DNA from: JANPIX01 sp031425195
Lineage (GTDB): Bacteria > Pseudomonadota > Alphaproteobacteria > Rhodobacterales > Rhodobacteraceae
Assembly: GCA_031425195.1 (NCBI GenBank)
Contig: JANPIX010000006.1
Coordinates: 62,001 to 126,000, forward strand
Length of the DNA stretch: 64,000 bases
Direction of reading: 5' to 3'
Shown: in pieces, positions 23,016-32,138 of the stretch
How positions within the stretch are numbered: position 1 is the first letter of the stretch
Layout of the letters: every line of letters begins with the position of its first letter
Notes under the pieces: generated by a model
What the model saw: only the letters and a program-made list of their open reading frames with translations
What the model was told of the DNA's origin: nothing
Database searches by the model: none
Translations under genes and position numbers: made by a program

Positions 23016-25817
23016 ATGACAGGCACATTTGGCAAGGGTCACCATCTGCACCTGATCGACGGATCGGCCTATATTTTCCGCGCCTACCATGCCCTGCCAC
23101 CGCTGACGCGGAAATCGGACGGGTTGCCCATCGGGGCCGTGGCCGGGTTTTGCAACATCCTGTTCCGCTATGTCGAGATGAACAGGGGGCCGGACGCGGC
23201 GACGCATCTGGCGGTGATCTTTGACCATTCGGCGCGCACGTTCCGCAACGACATCTATCCCGAATACAAGGCGCACAGGCCCGAGTTGCCGGAAGACCTG
23301 CGCCCGCAGTTCCCGCTGACCCGCGATGCGACACGGGCCTTCAGTATTCCCTGCATCGAGATCGAAGGGTTCGAGGCGGATGACATCATCGCCACCCTGT
23401 CCTGTCAGGCGCGGGATGCGGGTGGGCGGGTAACCATCGTGTCATCGGACAAGGATCTGATGCAACTGGTGGGCGGTGGCGTCGACATGATGGACCCGAT
23501 GAAGAACAAGAGGATCGGCCCGGACGAGGTGTTTGAGAAGTTCGGCGTGGGGCCGGACCGTGTGGTGGACGTGCAGGCGCTTTCGGGTGATTCGGTCGAC
23601 AACGTGCCGGGCGCGCCGGGGATCGGGCCGAAGACGGCGGCGCTGTTGATCCAGGAATATGGTGATCTGGAAACGCTGCTGGCCCGCGCGGGGGAGATCA
23701 AGCAGGAAAAGCGGCGCGAGACGCTGGTGCAGAATGCCGATCTGATCCGCATTTCAAAGCGGCTGGTGCAGTTGGATTGCGACACGCCGCTGGATTTCAC
23801 GCTCGACAGTCTGGTGCTTCAGGAACCAGCGCCGGGCCGGCTGCTCGAATTCCTGAACCTGATGGAATTCCGCACCCTGACGCGGCGCGTGTCCGAGGCG
23901 ATGGGGGTGCCCGCCCCGGCGGCACCCGAAGCCGGGCAGGACAGCGGCCCGGCGGCCCCTGTCATTGCCGAAGTGCCGTTCGTGCATGAAAGTTACGAAG
24001 GTGTGCGCGACATGGCAGCGTTGGAGCGGTGGATCGCCAAAATCCGCGGCATCGGCCATGTGGCCGTGGACACCGAAACCACAAGTCTGGACGAGATGCG
24101 TGCCGAACTGGTGGGGATTTCCCTGTGCGTCGAGGCGGGCGAAGCGGCCTATGTGCCCATTGCCCACCGGCAGGGGGGCGGTGATCTGTTCGGGTCGTCC
24201 GATCTGGTGGCGGGGCAGTTGTCGATGGATCAGGTGCTGGCGGCGTTGAAGCCCGTTCTGGAAGACCCCGCGATACTGAAGATCGGGCAGAACATGAAGT
24301 ATGATGCCAAGATCTTTCACCGGTACGGCATCGCGGTAGATCCGATTGACGACACCATGCTGATGTCTGCGGCGATGTATGCCGGGCGGCACAATCATGG
24401 CATGGACCAACTGTCGGACCTGTATCTGAACCACAAGCCCATCGCGATCAAGACGCTGCTGGGTTCAGGCAAGACTCAGGTGACGTTCGACCGCGTGGGG
24501 ATCGACGATGCCGTGCGCTATGCTGCCGAGGATTCCGACGTGACGCTGCGCCTGTGGCAGAAGTTCAAGCCAAACCTGCACCGCGCGCAGGTTACGACTG
24601 TTTACGAAACGCTGGAACGCCCCTTGGTGCCGGTGCTGGCGCAGATGGAAATGCATGGCATTCTGGTGGACCGCGATACGCTGTCGCGCATGTCCAACGC
24701 ATTCGCGCAAAAAATGGCCGGGCTGGAGGCGGAAATTCAAGAGGCGGCGGGGCAGTCGTTCAACGTGGGTTCGCCCAAGCAGTTGGGCGAGATCCTGTTC
24801 GACAAGCTGGGCCTGCCGGGCGGTGAAAAGGGCAAGACGGGCGCCTATGCGACCGGGGCCGATGTTCTGGAGGATCTGGCGACCGAACACCATCTGCCGG
24901 GCCTTGTTCTGGACTGGCGGCAGTTGGCCAAGCTGAAATCGACCTACACCGATGCGCTGCAGGACCATATCAACCCGGACACGGGGCGCGTTCACACCAG
25001 TTATTCCATCACCGGGGCCGTCACGGGGCGGTTGTCGTCCACCGACCCGAACCTGCAGAACATTCCGGTGCGGACCGAAGAAGGCCGCCGCATCCGCGAG
25101 GCGTTCGTGGCACCCAAGGGGCGGATGCTCGTCTCGCTTGACTACAGCCAGATCGAATTGCGCATCCTTGCGCATATCGCGGACATTCCCGCCTTGAAAC
25201 AGGCGTTCCGCGAGGGGCTGGACATTCACGCGATGACCGCGTCGGAAATGTTCAACGTGCCGCTGGATCAGATGACAAGCGACATCCGGCGGCAGGCGAA
25301 GGCGATCAATTTCGGGGTGATCTACGGTATTTCGGGGTTCGGTCTGGCGCGCAACCTGCGCATTCCGCGGGCCGAGGCGCAGGGCTTCATCGACCGCTAT
25401 TTCGAGCGGTTTCCCGGCATCCGCGAATACATGAACACCACGATCCGGGGCGCGCAGGAAAACGGGTTTGTGCAAACCCTGTTTGGCCGCAAGATCCGCA
25501 CGCCGGAAATCAACGCCAAAGGGCCGGGGGCGGGGTTTGCCAAACGCGCCGCGATCAATGCGCCGATTCAAGGCACGGCGGCAGACGTGATCCGCCGCGC
25601 GATGATCCGCATGCCGGACGCAATTGCCGGGCTGGATGCCAAGATGCTGTTGCAGGTGCACGACGAATTGCTGTTCGAAGTGGCCGAAGACGATGTCGAC
25701 CGCCTGATCCCGATTGCCAAGTCCGTGATGGAAGGTGCCGCCGACCCTGCCGTGCATCTGTCAGTGAAACTGACTGTGGAAGCGGGACAGGGCGTAAACT
25801 GGGCGGCGGCGCATTAG
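23016..25817 (+). CDS. polA: DNA polymerase I with 5'-3' and 3'-5' exonuclease domains
   Basis: 933 residues in the usual three-domain order. Residues 1-~290 are the 5'-3' exonuclease (LIDGSAYIFRAYHALPPL, EADDIIATL, SSDKDLMQLV, GDSVDNVPGAPGIGPKTA). Residues ~330-520 are a proofreading exonuclease with all three Exo motifs (VAVDTETTSLD, IGQNMKYDAK, YAAEDSDVTLRL), which some Pol I proteins lack. The C-terminal polymerase has motif A LDYSQIELRILAH, motif B RRQAKAINFGVIYG and motif C LQVHDELLFEV. ATG 23016 was chosen because GGAG lies 9-10 bases upstream; the frame is open for 63 bases more. It functions in Okazaki fragment processing and repair. Confidence 0.96.
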   Translation: MTGTFGKGHHLHLIDGSAYIFRAYHALPPLTRKSDGLPIGAVAGFCNILFRYVEMNRGPDAATHLAVIFDHSARTFRNDIYPEYKAHRPELPEDLRPQFPLTRDATRAFSIPCIEIEGFEADDIIATLSCQARDAGGRVTIVSSDKDLMQLVGGGVDMMDPMKNKRIGPDEVFEKFGVGPDRVVDVQALSGDSVDNVPGAPGIGPKTAALLIQEYGDLETLLARAGEIKQEKRRETLVQNADLIRISKRLVQLDCDTPLDFTLDSLVLQEPAPGRLLEFLNLMEFRTLTRRVSEAMGVPAPAAPEAGQDSGPAAPVIAEVPFVHESYEGVRDMAALERWIAKIRGIGHVAVDTETTSLDEMRAELVGISLCVEAGEAAYVPIAHRQGGGDLFGSSDLVAGQLSMDQVLAALKPVLEDPAILKIGQNMKYDAKIFHRYGIAVDPIDDTMLMSAAMYAGRHNHGMDQLSDLYLNHKPIAIKTLLGSGKTQVTFDRVGIDDAVRYAAEDSDVTLRLWQKFKPNLHRAQVTTVYETLERPLVPVLAQMEMHGILVDRDTLSRMSNAFAQKMAGLEAEIQEAAGQSFNVGSPKQLGEILFDKLGLPGGEKGKTGAYATGADVLEDLATEHHLPGLVLDWRQLAKLKSTYTDALQDHINPDTGRVHTSYSITGAVTGRLSSTDPNLQNIPVRTEEGRRIREAFVAPKGRMLVSLDYSQIELRILAHIADIPALKQAFREGLDIHAMTASEMFNVPLDQMTSDIRRQAKAINFGVIYGISGFGLARNLRIPRAEAQGFIDRYFERFPGIREYMNTTIRGAQENGFVQTLFGRKIRTPEINAKGPGAGFAKRAAINAPIQGTAADVIRRAMIRMPDAIAGLDAKMLLQVHDELLFEVAEDDVDRLIPIAKSVMEGAADPAVHLSVKLTVEAGQGVNWAAAH

Positions 25818-25847
25818 ATTTATCGTGAACTGGAGGCCGGACCGGAA

Positions 25848-25864
25848 AATTTTCGGCGAAAATT
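25848..25864. terminator. AT-rich hairpin between convergent polA and DUF1203
   Basis: AATTTTC (25848-25854) pairs with GAAAATT (25858-25864) around GGC in the 52-bp space between two converging genes. The stem is short and there is no clean T-run, so a termination role is only likely from position. Confidence 0.35.
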
Positions 25865-25869
25865 CTGGC

Positions 25870-26334
25870 TTACACTCTGTCCACCCTGAGCTGATAGCAG
25901 TTGTTCCGCGCGGACCGCACATGAACATAGGCCACGCGCGGGTCGGCAAGCCGCTTTGCAGCTTCGTTTGGCAGGGTGCTGGTCGGCACCACGGCCCCGG
26001 TGCCGTAAACGATGCGGTGATCCGCGCAATATCCTCGCACAATATAATCGGCGCTTTGCAGGATGGCTGGCAGATCAGACCCTCCGCCCGCCTTGCACGG
26101 GTCGGCGCAAAGGAAGATCGGGCCAAGCTCGGCATAGGGTTGGGGGGCGGGAAAAGGCCGGTGCGCAAGGATCAGCATGGCAGCCCCTTTTGCGATCATC
26201 TGCAGGCAATGACGACAGGGCGTGCCGTCCCCGTCTGACACGCCGCGTTCAGGCGTCTGGCCGTTGGCGTCAGGCGCACCGGACTGATAGGCGCGCACGG
26301 TATGGGTTGGAATGGGCGTGTAATGGATGGTCAT
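25870..26334 (-). CDS. DUF1203 domain protein
   Basis: A 154-residue cytoplasmic protein. DGTPCRHCLQMIAKGAAMLILAHRPFP and IVRGYCADHRIVYGTGAVVP, with the C-terminal VAYVHVRSARNNCYQLRVDRV, match the DUF1203 family, whose function is unknown. The conserved C-R-H-C suggests metal binding. AGGAG lies 6 bases before the ATG, a strong and well spaced Shine-Dalgarno that fixes the start. It is convergent with polA and followed (upstream on this strand) by the HIT gene. Confidence 0.82.
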   Translation of the reverse strand: MTIHYTPIPTHTVRAYQSGAPDANGQTPERGVSDGDGTPCRHCLQMIAKGAAMLILAHRPFPAPQPYAELGPIFLCADPCKAGGGSDLPAILQSADYIVRGYCADHRIVYGTGAVVPTSTLPNEAAKRLADPRVAYVHVRSARNNCYQLRVDRV

Positions 26335-26403
26335 GTGATGCTCCTGTCATGGCCACCATCCTGCCAGCATCGATCACCCCCCTGCGACCCGGAAGCTGCG
26401 GGT

Positions 26404-26769
26404 TCAGGCCCCCATCAGCATTGGCCCAAGGTCGTGGCCGCCGAGGATATGCAGGTGGTAATGCGGCACTTCCTGCCGGCCAAAGGCGGCAGCATTGCTG
26501 ATGACGCGGTATCCGCCCGTCAGATCGAACATGTCGATGACCTTGGCGCAGAGGCGTTGAAAATCAACAAGCTCAGCCTCGCTTGCCGACAGGCTGAACG
26601 CACCGAAGGACACATAGGCGCCTTTCGGGATCACCAGAACATGCACGGGGGCCTGCGGGGCGATGTCATGAAAGGCAAGGCTGTGGGTGGTTTCAAGAAC
26701 CGTCTTGTTGGGGATTTCGCCGCGCAGGATGCGCGCAAAGATGTTGGACGGATCGTATGTCGGTGCCAT
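26404..26769 (-). CDS. HIT-family (HINT-like) nucleotide hydrolase
   Basis: A 121-residue protein of the histidine-triad superfamily, close to HINT purine-nucleoside phosphoramidases. FARILRGEIPNKTVLET and HDIAPQAPVHVLVIPKG are conserved N-terminal elements. The catalytic triad region is VPHYHLHILGG (H-x-H-x-H). It acts in the cytoplasm, and the physiological substrate is uncertain. It lies 3 bp downstream of the GT14 glycosyltransferase gene and is probably cotranscribed with it. Confidence 0.9.
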   Translation of the reverse strand: MAPTYDPSNIFARILRGEIPNKTVLETTHSLAFHDIAPQAPVHVLVIPKGAYVSFGAFSLSASEAELVDFQRLCAKVIDMFDLTGGYRVISNAAAFGRQEVPHYHLHILGGHDLGPMLMGA

Positions 26770-26772
26770 GGG

Positions 26773-28350
26773 TCAATCCACAAAAAGATAGTCGGTTTCG
26801 GCAATGTCCTGCGCGATCCGGGGCGGAATATCAAGGAACGCCATCAGCGCATCGGCATTTTCCGCCACGCTTGCCGATTGGCGCATCCGGCCCAGTTGGC
26901 GGAACCCGGCGTCGCGGATCTGTTCGCTTTCAAAGCGGATGTCGTTGCGCAGTGTGGGCAGCAGGCGCGCCACGGTTTCGGCGGGTGTGTCAGCCCCGGC
27001 CAGACCCACGCGGCGGGCATGGCCCAGAAGGTAGTCGTCGGAAAAATCGCACTCAATCTCCAGAACACGGACATCGGCCCTGTCGGCATGGAAATCCTGC
27101 AGGACAGCGAAACTTGCCGGATCAACGCAGATCACCACGCGGTCAGTACCCAGCGCCTTGTAGACAAGCCCCATGACAGAGCGCCGGTGACGCGTGCGCT
27201 TGGCCAGGCTTTGTTCGATCCCGCCAAGATCAGGAAGCGGCGTTTCTTCCTCGTCAAACAGATAGGCAATCGTCGCCATGTTTGTGGCCTGCGCGATCCG
27301 GTCGGCCAGACGTTTCGCCACATGCCATTTCTTGCAGGCGACGATCAGCAATTGACGGTCGCGCCCAAGGCTCGCCTCGGTTTCCCACACGCGGCGGCCA
27401 AAGCGGCGGCCATTGCGGCCCCGCCCCGTCAGAAAACCGAACAGCCGGCGCCCTTCACCGGAAATCGCGAAGTCCATCCGACCCGAGGTGTAAAGACGGC
27501 CAAGTTCCTGTTTCAGGGCCACGCCCTCGGCCGATATCTTGCGCGCAAAAAGATAGTCCTGGGACAGCAGCAGTTCATAGTGGTCATCATAGAAAGTGAC
27601 CGGCATGCCATAGTCGGTGAACATGAGGAAGGTGAGCGTGCGCGCGCGGATTTCGCGGTCAGGGACAAGATGGCGGACCAGCGTCTGAAAGAAGGTTTCA
27701 TCGGGGATCCACGTGGTCTTGAAGAACCGCATGACATCGGGACGTGCTTGGGCAAAGGCCAGCACCGTTTCCACTGTCTTGCGGCGCAGGCACCACCATT
27801 GCGAGCCGATCTGGATGGCAAGATCAGACGGCACCGCCCGTGTCAGGCCAAAGCGCTGCTGCAATGCCATGGAGGTGTAGAACAGCCATTTCCGGCGGCG
27901 TTCGTTGAACAGGTGGCGGTAGATCAGGCGTTCGGCCTTCATGCCCGTCTTGATCCAGTCGGATGTGAAGAAATCGAAGGATTCTACGTAATCGACATCA
28001 TCGGCATCCAGAAATCCATGCACAAAGGACGCAGATTTGATCGGCATGCAGTCGCCCGAAAGCATGTAGAAATGCGTCGCACGGGGAAAGGCCGCAATCG
28101 CGGCCGAAAGGGCCTGCAAGGTGCCTTCGACAAGGCTCCACTCTCCCCAGCCACATCTGATGCGCCGCGCCGCAAAGGTGACGGCGGGGTTCGGGTCCAG
28201 TGCCGCGCGCAGCATGGCATAGTCGGCAGAGGACGACCGGGCGTCGAAATGAATGGACAGAAAATCGCCTGCCGCCGTGAGCCGTTCGGCCTGTGCAATA
28301 ATCCCCGCGGGGTCTTTGTGGCACAACAGGATGAAGGCAATCTTGGACAT
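26773..28350 (-). CDS. GT14-type (core-2/I-branching, xylosyltransferase-like) glycosyltransferase with C-terminal extension
   Basis: A 525-residue protein. The N-terminal ~290 residues resemble beta-1,6-N-acetylglucosaminyltransferase/xylosyltransferase (GT14) enzymes: AFILLCHKDP, LSIHFDARSSSADY, ATHFYMLSGDCMPIKS, QWWCLRRKTVETVL and WIPDETFFQTL follow in the family order. The C-terminal ~230 residues (from ~300, beginning SGEGRRLFGFLTGRGRNGRR) form a separate domain that I take to be the DUF5927/5928-type extension found in marine Rhodobacterales. ATG 28350 (MSKIAFILL) starts the domain cleanly. It is divergent from a sulfotransferase, which suggests joint work on a sulfated glycan. The acceptor is unknown. 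Confidence 0.82.
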   Translation of the reverse strand: MSKIAFILLCHKDPAGIIAQAERLTAAGDFLSIHFDARSSSADYAMLRAALDPNPAVTFAARRIRCGWGEWSLVEGTLQALSAAIAAFPRATHFYMLSGDCMPIKSASFVHGFLDADDVDYVESFDFFTSDWIKTGMKAERLIYRHLFNERRRKWLFYTSMALQQRFGLTRAVPSDLAIQIGSQWWCLRRKTVETVLAFAQARPDVMRFFKTTWIPDETFFQTLVRHLVPDREIRARTLTFLMFTDYGMPVTFYDDHYELLLSQDYLFARKISAEGVALKQELGRLYTSGRMDFAISGEGRRLFGFLTGRGRNGRRFGRRVWETEASLGRDRQLLIVACKKWHVAKRLADRIAQATNMATIAYLFDEEETPLPDLGGIEQSLAKRTRHRRSVMGLVYKALGTDRVVICVDPASFAVLQDFHADRADVRVLEIECDFSDDYLLGHARRVGLAGADTPAETVARLLPTLRNDIRFESEQIRDAGFRQLGRMRQSASVAENADALMAFLDIPPRIAQDIAETDYLFVD

Positions 28351-28431
28351 CGTAAAACGCCGGAGTCCTTTGCTTTTCAGGCGGGTCGGATTGTCATAGC
28401 CGTTTTCGCCATTGAAATGACAGCCTTTCTT

Positions 28432-28443
28432 TGCAACGTTGCA
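28432..28443. promoter_or_regulatory. 12-bp palindrome between GT14 and sulfotransferase genes
   Basis: TGCAACGTTGCA is a perfect palindrome placed between two divergent genes, 83 bp from one start and 66 bp from the other. It may be an operator for a shared regulator. There is no direct evidence beyond symmetry and position. Confidence 0.4.
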
Positions 28444-28508
28444 GCGCCTGCGGCCCCGCGCCGTTCGCCCATCCGGTGGCGCAGTTCCGGGCATGAAAGG
28501 TTTTGACC

Positions 28509-29327
28509 ATGGGATTTCCCGGCACCTGGATGACGCAAAGTGAAAGTGTCGTTTACCGCGTTGTTCCAAAATGTGCGTGTTCGACCATCGGCCAGATCAT
28601 GTATTATTCCGATCATGGCCATTTCTTCGATGGCGACATCCATGACGCAAATCAGGGCATGCACAAATGGGCGATGGAGGACAGCCAGCCCCTGATTGAC
28701 GCGACGGTCAAGGGGCATCAGGCCTATACGTTCACCTGCGTGCGCAATCCCTATACCCGTGTCCTGTCGTCGTTCTTTGACAAGATCTGCGGCGTGCAGC
28801 GGAACGGCAAACGGTACCGGGGCAACCTCGTGCCGCTTTTGATGCAGAAATACGGGATCGATGTGGGCGGCCCGGACGGCACGGCGGAATTCGATCAGAT
28901 CGCAAGCTTTCGCCGATTTCTGTTGTTCGTGCGCGACACCATCCGCTGGAAGAAACCGATGGAGCCTGACATTCACTGGTCGGCCATGGCGGGCCATGTG
29001 TCCACCTTCATCGTGAACGGTGGCCGCTATGACCATATCTTCTTTACCGAGGATTTCGACGCGGGCATGCAGGTCGTGCTCGACAACATCAAGACGCCCC
29101 ACGCCGTCGATCTGAAGACCATCCCGCGTTTCAACGAAAGCGAAGGCCACGGGCCAAAACGTGCCCATCCGGTGGCGGATTACTTCGATGATCTGTCGAT
29201 GCATCTGATGTGGGAAATCTACAAACGCGATTTCGAATGTTTTCGCTATGATTTCGAAAACCCCGCGAACAAGATGCCATTGGGGCCAATCGACCTGAAA
29301 GCCGTCCACGCCAAACTGGGGGAGTAG
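28509..29327 (+). CDS. Sulfotransferase family 2 protein
   Basis: A 272-residue PAPS-dependent sulfotransferase of the Sulfotransfer_2 type (carbohydrate sulfotransferase-like). The 5'-phosphosulfate loop is VPKCACSTIGQIMYY (~18-32) and the 3'-phosphate site CVRNPYTRVLSSFFDKICG (~77-95). A later LMWEIYKRDFECFRYDF segment is also family-typical. AAAGG is placed 8-12 bases before ATG 28509; an in-frame TTG at 28503 is less likely. It has no signal peptide and is probably cytoplasmic or membrane-associated. It ends just before a strong hairpin terminator. Confidence 0.86.
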   Translation: MGFPGTWMTQSESVVYRVVPKCACSTIGQIMYYSDHGHFFDGDIHDANQGMHKWAMEDSQPLIDATVKGHQAYTFTCVRNPYTRVLSSFFDKICGVQRNGKRYRGNLVPLLMQKYGIDVGGPDGTAEFDQIASFRRFLLFVRDTIRWKKPMEPDIHWSAMAGHVSTFIVNGGRYDHIFFTEDFDAGMQVVLDNIKTPHAVDLKTIPRFNESEGHGPKRAHPVADYFDDLSMHLMWEIYKRDFECFRYDFENPANKMPLGPIDLKAVHAKLGE

Positions 29328-29374
29328 GGCCCCGGTCCCCCATCCTCTTTGCACAAATATCCTGCGGGGGGTGC

Positions 29375-29397
29375 GGGGGGCGCAAAGCCCCCCGTTT
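29375..29397 (+). terminator. Strong GC hairpin terminator after the sulfotransferase gene
   Basis: GGGGGGC (29375-29381) pairs perfectly with GCCCCCC (29387-29393) around GCAAA, followed by GTTT. The preceding AAATATCCTGCGGGGG has the look of a dispersed intergenic element. It lies between the + strand sulfotransferase and the - strand kinase gene end, so it may serve both. Confidence 0.75.
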
Positions 29398-29421
29398 GCC
29401 TCGCACCAGCTGGCTTGCCGC

Positions 29422-30411
29422 CTAGATCAGGCCGTCGCGCCGGAACAAGGCCTTCACATCCACCATTGGCCGCGCGCCGACGTGGCCTATGACTTCGCGG
29501 GCTGCGATGGTGCCCATGCGGGCGGCGCCTTGCAGCGGCTGGCCGGTGGCCATGCCATAAAGGAATCCGGCGGCGAACTGGTCGCCTGCGCCGGTGGCGT
29601 CGACCGGAACCACGCGTTCAACTGGCACCTCGGCCCGTTCGTCGCCGCGCAGGACGATCACGGAATCACCTGACCGCGTGCAAACCACAGTGCCACAATC
29701 CGCACGGGCCTGTGCCAGGGCGGCATCCAGATCTTCGGTCTGATACAGCGACGTCCATTCCTGCTGATTGCCGATCACGAAATCCATCTCGTCCCGCACC
29801 AGCCTGCGGAAATCGTCGCGGTGACGGTCGACGCAGAACGGGTCGGACAGGGCGATACCAGCCTTGCCGCCGCCCTGGTGACACAGGGCTGCAGACCGGC
29901 GAAAGGCGGCCTTGCCCTGATCCTTGTCGAACAGATAGCCTTCGAGAAACAGGTAATCGGTCTGCCCCGCCACGGTTCCGGCCACGTCGTCCGGCCCCAG
30001 ATCGGCCGAGATGCCCAGATAGGTGTTCATCGACCGCTCTCCATCCGGGGAGACGAAGATCATCGAACGCGACGTCGGCAAATCCGCCCCCGGCACTGGC
30101 GCATTCGGGAAATCGGTGCCTTCCTGTGTCAGCGACCGCGCATAGAACCGGCCCAGTGCATCGTCGCGCACGCGTCCGATGAAGGCCGTGGCAAGGCCCA
30201 GTTTGCCAAGGCCTGCCAGCGTGTTCGCAACCGATCCGCCCGCAGCTTCGACCCGGCCTGTCATTGCGCCATACAGGGTTTCGGCGCGTTCGCGTTCCAC
30301 CAGTTGCATGATTCCCTTGCTTATGCCCATCAGGTCAAGAAACGTGTCTTCGGCCTGCGCCAGAACATCGACAATCGCGTTGCCGATGCCCACCACCTGA
30401 TATCGTGTCAT
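29422..30411 (-). CDS. PfkB-family carbohydrate/nucleoside kinase (adenosine kinase-like)
   Basis: A 329-residue ribokinase-fold kinase. VVGIGNAIVDVLAQ at the N-terminus, GGSVANTLAGLGKLG (substrate-binding region) and the PfkB signature VDATGAGDQFAAGFLYG with the catalytic Asp near residue 272 are present. The N-terminal GNAIVD pattern and overall similarity suggest the adenosine-kinase-like branch common in alphaproteobacteria, but substrate cannot be told from sequence. Its start overlaps the nth stop by 4 bp. Confidence 0.88.
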   Translation of the reverse strand: MTRYQVVGIGNAIVDVLAQAEDTFLDLMGISKGIMQLVERERAETLYGAMTGRVEAAGGSVANTLAGLGKLGLATAFIGRVRDDALGRFYARSLTQEGTDFPNAPVPGADLPTSRSMIFVSPDGERSMNTYLGISADLGPDDVAGTVAGQTDYLFLEGYLFDKDQGKAAFRRSAALCHQGGGKAGIALSDPFCVDRHRDDFRRLVRDEMDFVIGNQQEWTSLYQTEDLDAALAQARADCGTVVCTRSGDSVIVLRGDERAEVPVERVVPVDATGAGDQFAAGFLYGMATGQPLQGAARMGTIAAREVIGHVGARPMVDVKALFRRDGLI

Positions 30412-31052
30412 AGGGTCTTGTCCTCATACAGGCACAGTTCGGCGATCAGGCAGATCTGGCATTTGGGCTTGCGCGCGACACAGACATAACGCCCGTGCAG
30501 GATCAGCCAGTGATGGGCGTAAAGTTGAAATTCGACAGGCACGTTGTCTTCAACGGCGCGCTCTACCGCCTCCACATCGCGGCCGGGGGCGATGCCGGTG
30601 CGGTTGCCGACGCGGTAGACATGAGTGTCAACGGCTTGCGCAGGAAAGTGGAACCACATGTTCAGCACCACATTGGCCGTTTTGCGGCCCACGCCGGGCA
30701 GGGATTGCAGGGCAGCGCGACTTGACGGAACCTCGCCGCCGTAGTGATCGACCAGAAGACGGCTGAGGGCGATCACATGGCGGGCCTTGCTGCGGAACAG
30801 GCCGATGGTGCGGATATGTTCGATCAGGCCCTCTTCGCCCAGATCAAGCATCGCTTGCGGCGTTTGCACGATGTCGAACAGCGCCTTGGTGGCCTTGTTG
30901 ACGCCCGCATCGGTGGCCTGCGCGGACAGGGCAACGGCGACGACAAGGGTATAGGCGTTGACGTGATACAATTCGCCCTTCGGTTCGCCTTGGGCAGCGC
31001 GGAACCGGGTGAAAACGTCGTGTATGACAGGGTAGCTCAGCTGTCTGGCCAT
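30408..31052 (-). CDS. nth: Endonuclease III (DNA glycosylase/AP lyase)
   Basis: A 214-residue base-excision-repair enzyme removing oxidised pyrimidines. The helix-hairpin-helix LPGVGRKTANVVLN carries the catalytic Lys, VDTHVYRVGNRTG carries the catalytic Asp, and the 4Fe-4S ligands are C-x6-C-x2-C-x5-C in CVARKPKCQICLIAELC. The length matches E. coli Nth (211). ATG 31052 (MARQLSYPVIHDVF) was chosen over an upstream extension without similarity. Confidence 0.95.
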   Translation of the reverse strand: MARQLSYPVIHDVFTRFRAAQGEPKGELYHVNAYTLVVAVALSAQATDAGVNKATKALFDIVQTPQAMLDLGEEGLIEHIRTIGLFRSKARHVIALSRLLVDHYGGEVPSSRAALQSLPGVGRKTANVVLNMWFHFPAQAVDTHVYRVGNRTGIAPGRDVEAVERAVEDNVPVEFQLYAHHWLILHGRYVCVARKPKCQICLIAELCLYEDKTL

Positions 31053-31158
31053 GGCCGTGCTATGCCAGCGCGGGCCTGACAGGGCAAGACAAAGGCGCAA
31101 TATTCGGGTCGATAAAGATGTCGCACGGTTCTATCCTGCCATGGAAGAGGAAAGTCCC

Positions 31159-32025
31159 ATGACCGATCTATCCCCGCCCGCCTATCACTATGCCGTTGTT
31201 GCGCGTGCGCTGCGTCTGATTGACGAGGGCGGGCCGGGGCTGACGCTTGAGCGGTTGGCGGAACAGATGCAGATGTCACCGTCGCATTTTCAGCGGGTGT
31301 TTTCGCAGTGGGTGGGCGTATCACCGAAACGCTATCAGCAATACCTGACGCTGGACCACGCGCGCCGCCTTTTGGCGGAGCGTTTCACGGTTCTGGAAAC
31401 ATCGCTGAGCGCGGGCCTTTCCGGGGGCGGGCGGTTGCACGACCTGTTCCTGCGGTGGGAGGCGATGAGCCCCGGTGACTATGCGGCGGGCGGGGCGGGC
31501 ATCGCTATTGCGTGGGGATTTCACCCGTCGCCCTTTGGCGAAGTTCTGGTGATGGCGACGGAGCGTGGCATCTGCGGGCTGGCGTTCTGCGAAGACGTGG
31601 GCCGGGATGCCGCCATGGCCGACATGCGCGCGCGCTGGCCGCTTGCCACTTATCGTCAAGATGACAGGGAAACGGGGGCGCTGGCGATGGCGGCGTTCGG
31701 GCAACCGGGCGGGGTGCCCGTCAACCTGCACCTGATTGGCGCGCCGTTTCAGATCAAGGTATGGGAGGCGTTGCTCCGCATCCCATCAGGGCATGTTACC
31801 ACCTATTCGCAGATTGCAGGTGCCGTGGGCCAACCGCAGGCGATGCGCGCCGTGGGCACTGCCGTTGGCAGGAACCCCGTAAGCTGGCTTATTCCGTGCC
31901 ACCGGGCGCTGCGCAAATCGGGCGGGTTGGGCGGATATCACTGGGGGTTGCCCGTCAAGCGCGCCATGCTGGCCTATGAGGCGGCCCGCGCGGACGCGGT
32001 GGCGGAAGGCGAACAGGCGGCTTGA
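31159..32025 (+). CDS. AraC-type HTH fused to O6-methylguanine-DNA methyltransferase (Ada-like, lacking the phosphotriester domain)
   Basis: 288 residues. Residues ~10-105 are an AraC-like DNA-binding domain (LTLERLAEQMQMSPSHFQRVFSQWVGVSPKRYQQ). Residues ~120-285 are a methylated-DNA cysteine methyltransferase with the acceptor Cys247 in IPCHRAL and the preceding VTTYSQIAGAVGQPQAMRAVG. The Ada N-terminal Cys4 methylphosphotriester domain is missing, so methyl-dependent activation must differ from E. coli Ada. GAGGAA lies 7 bases before ATG 31159. It is divergent from nth, another repair gene, 106 bp away. Confidence 0.9.
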   Translation: MTDLSPPAYHYAVVARALRLIDEGGPGLTLERLAEQMQMSPSHFQRVFSQWVGVSPKRYQQYLTLDHARRLLAERFTVLETSLSAGLSGGGRLHDLFLRWEAMSPGDYAAGGAGIAIAWGFHPSPFGEVLVMATERGICGLAFCEDVGRDAAMADMRARWPLATYRQDDRETGALAMAAFGQPGGVPVNLHLIGAPFQIKVWEALLRIPSGHVTTYSQIAGAVGQPQAMRAVGTAVGRNPVSWLIPCHRALRKSGGLGGYHWGLPVKRAMLAYEAARADAVAEGEQAA

Positions 32026-32138
32026 CGCCGGTTCGACGCCGGCGGCGGATTTTCGCGCGTTCGTGATGCGGCGGATTGGGAACCGGATTGCGTTGAGGTA
32101 CGTTATGTCAGGTCCCGAATAGACGGACTGCGAACAAG

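Noticed and set aside
26302..28506. Open frame of 734 codons on the + strand opposite HIT and GT14 genes
   Set aside because: Both - strand genes have full family motifs; the + frame has none.
32026..32046. Terminator after the Ada-like gene (GCCGG ... CCGGC)
   Set aside because: Only a 5-bp stem with no clean T-run; not enough to list.
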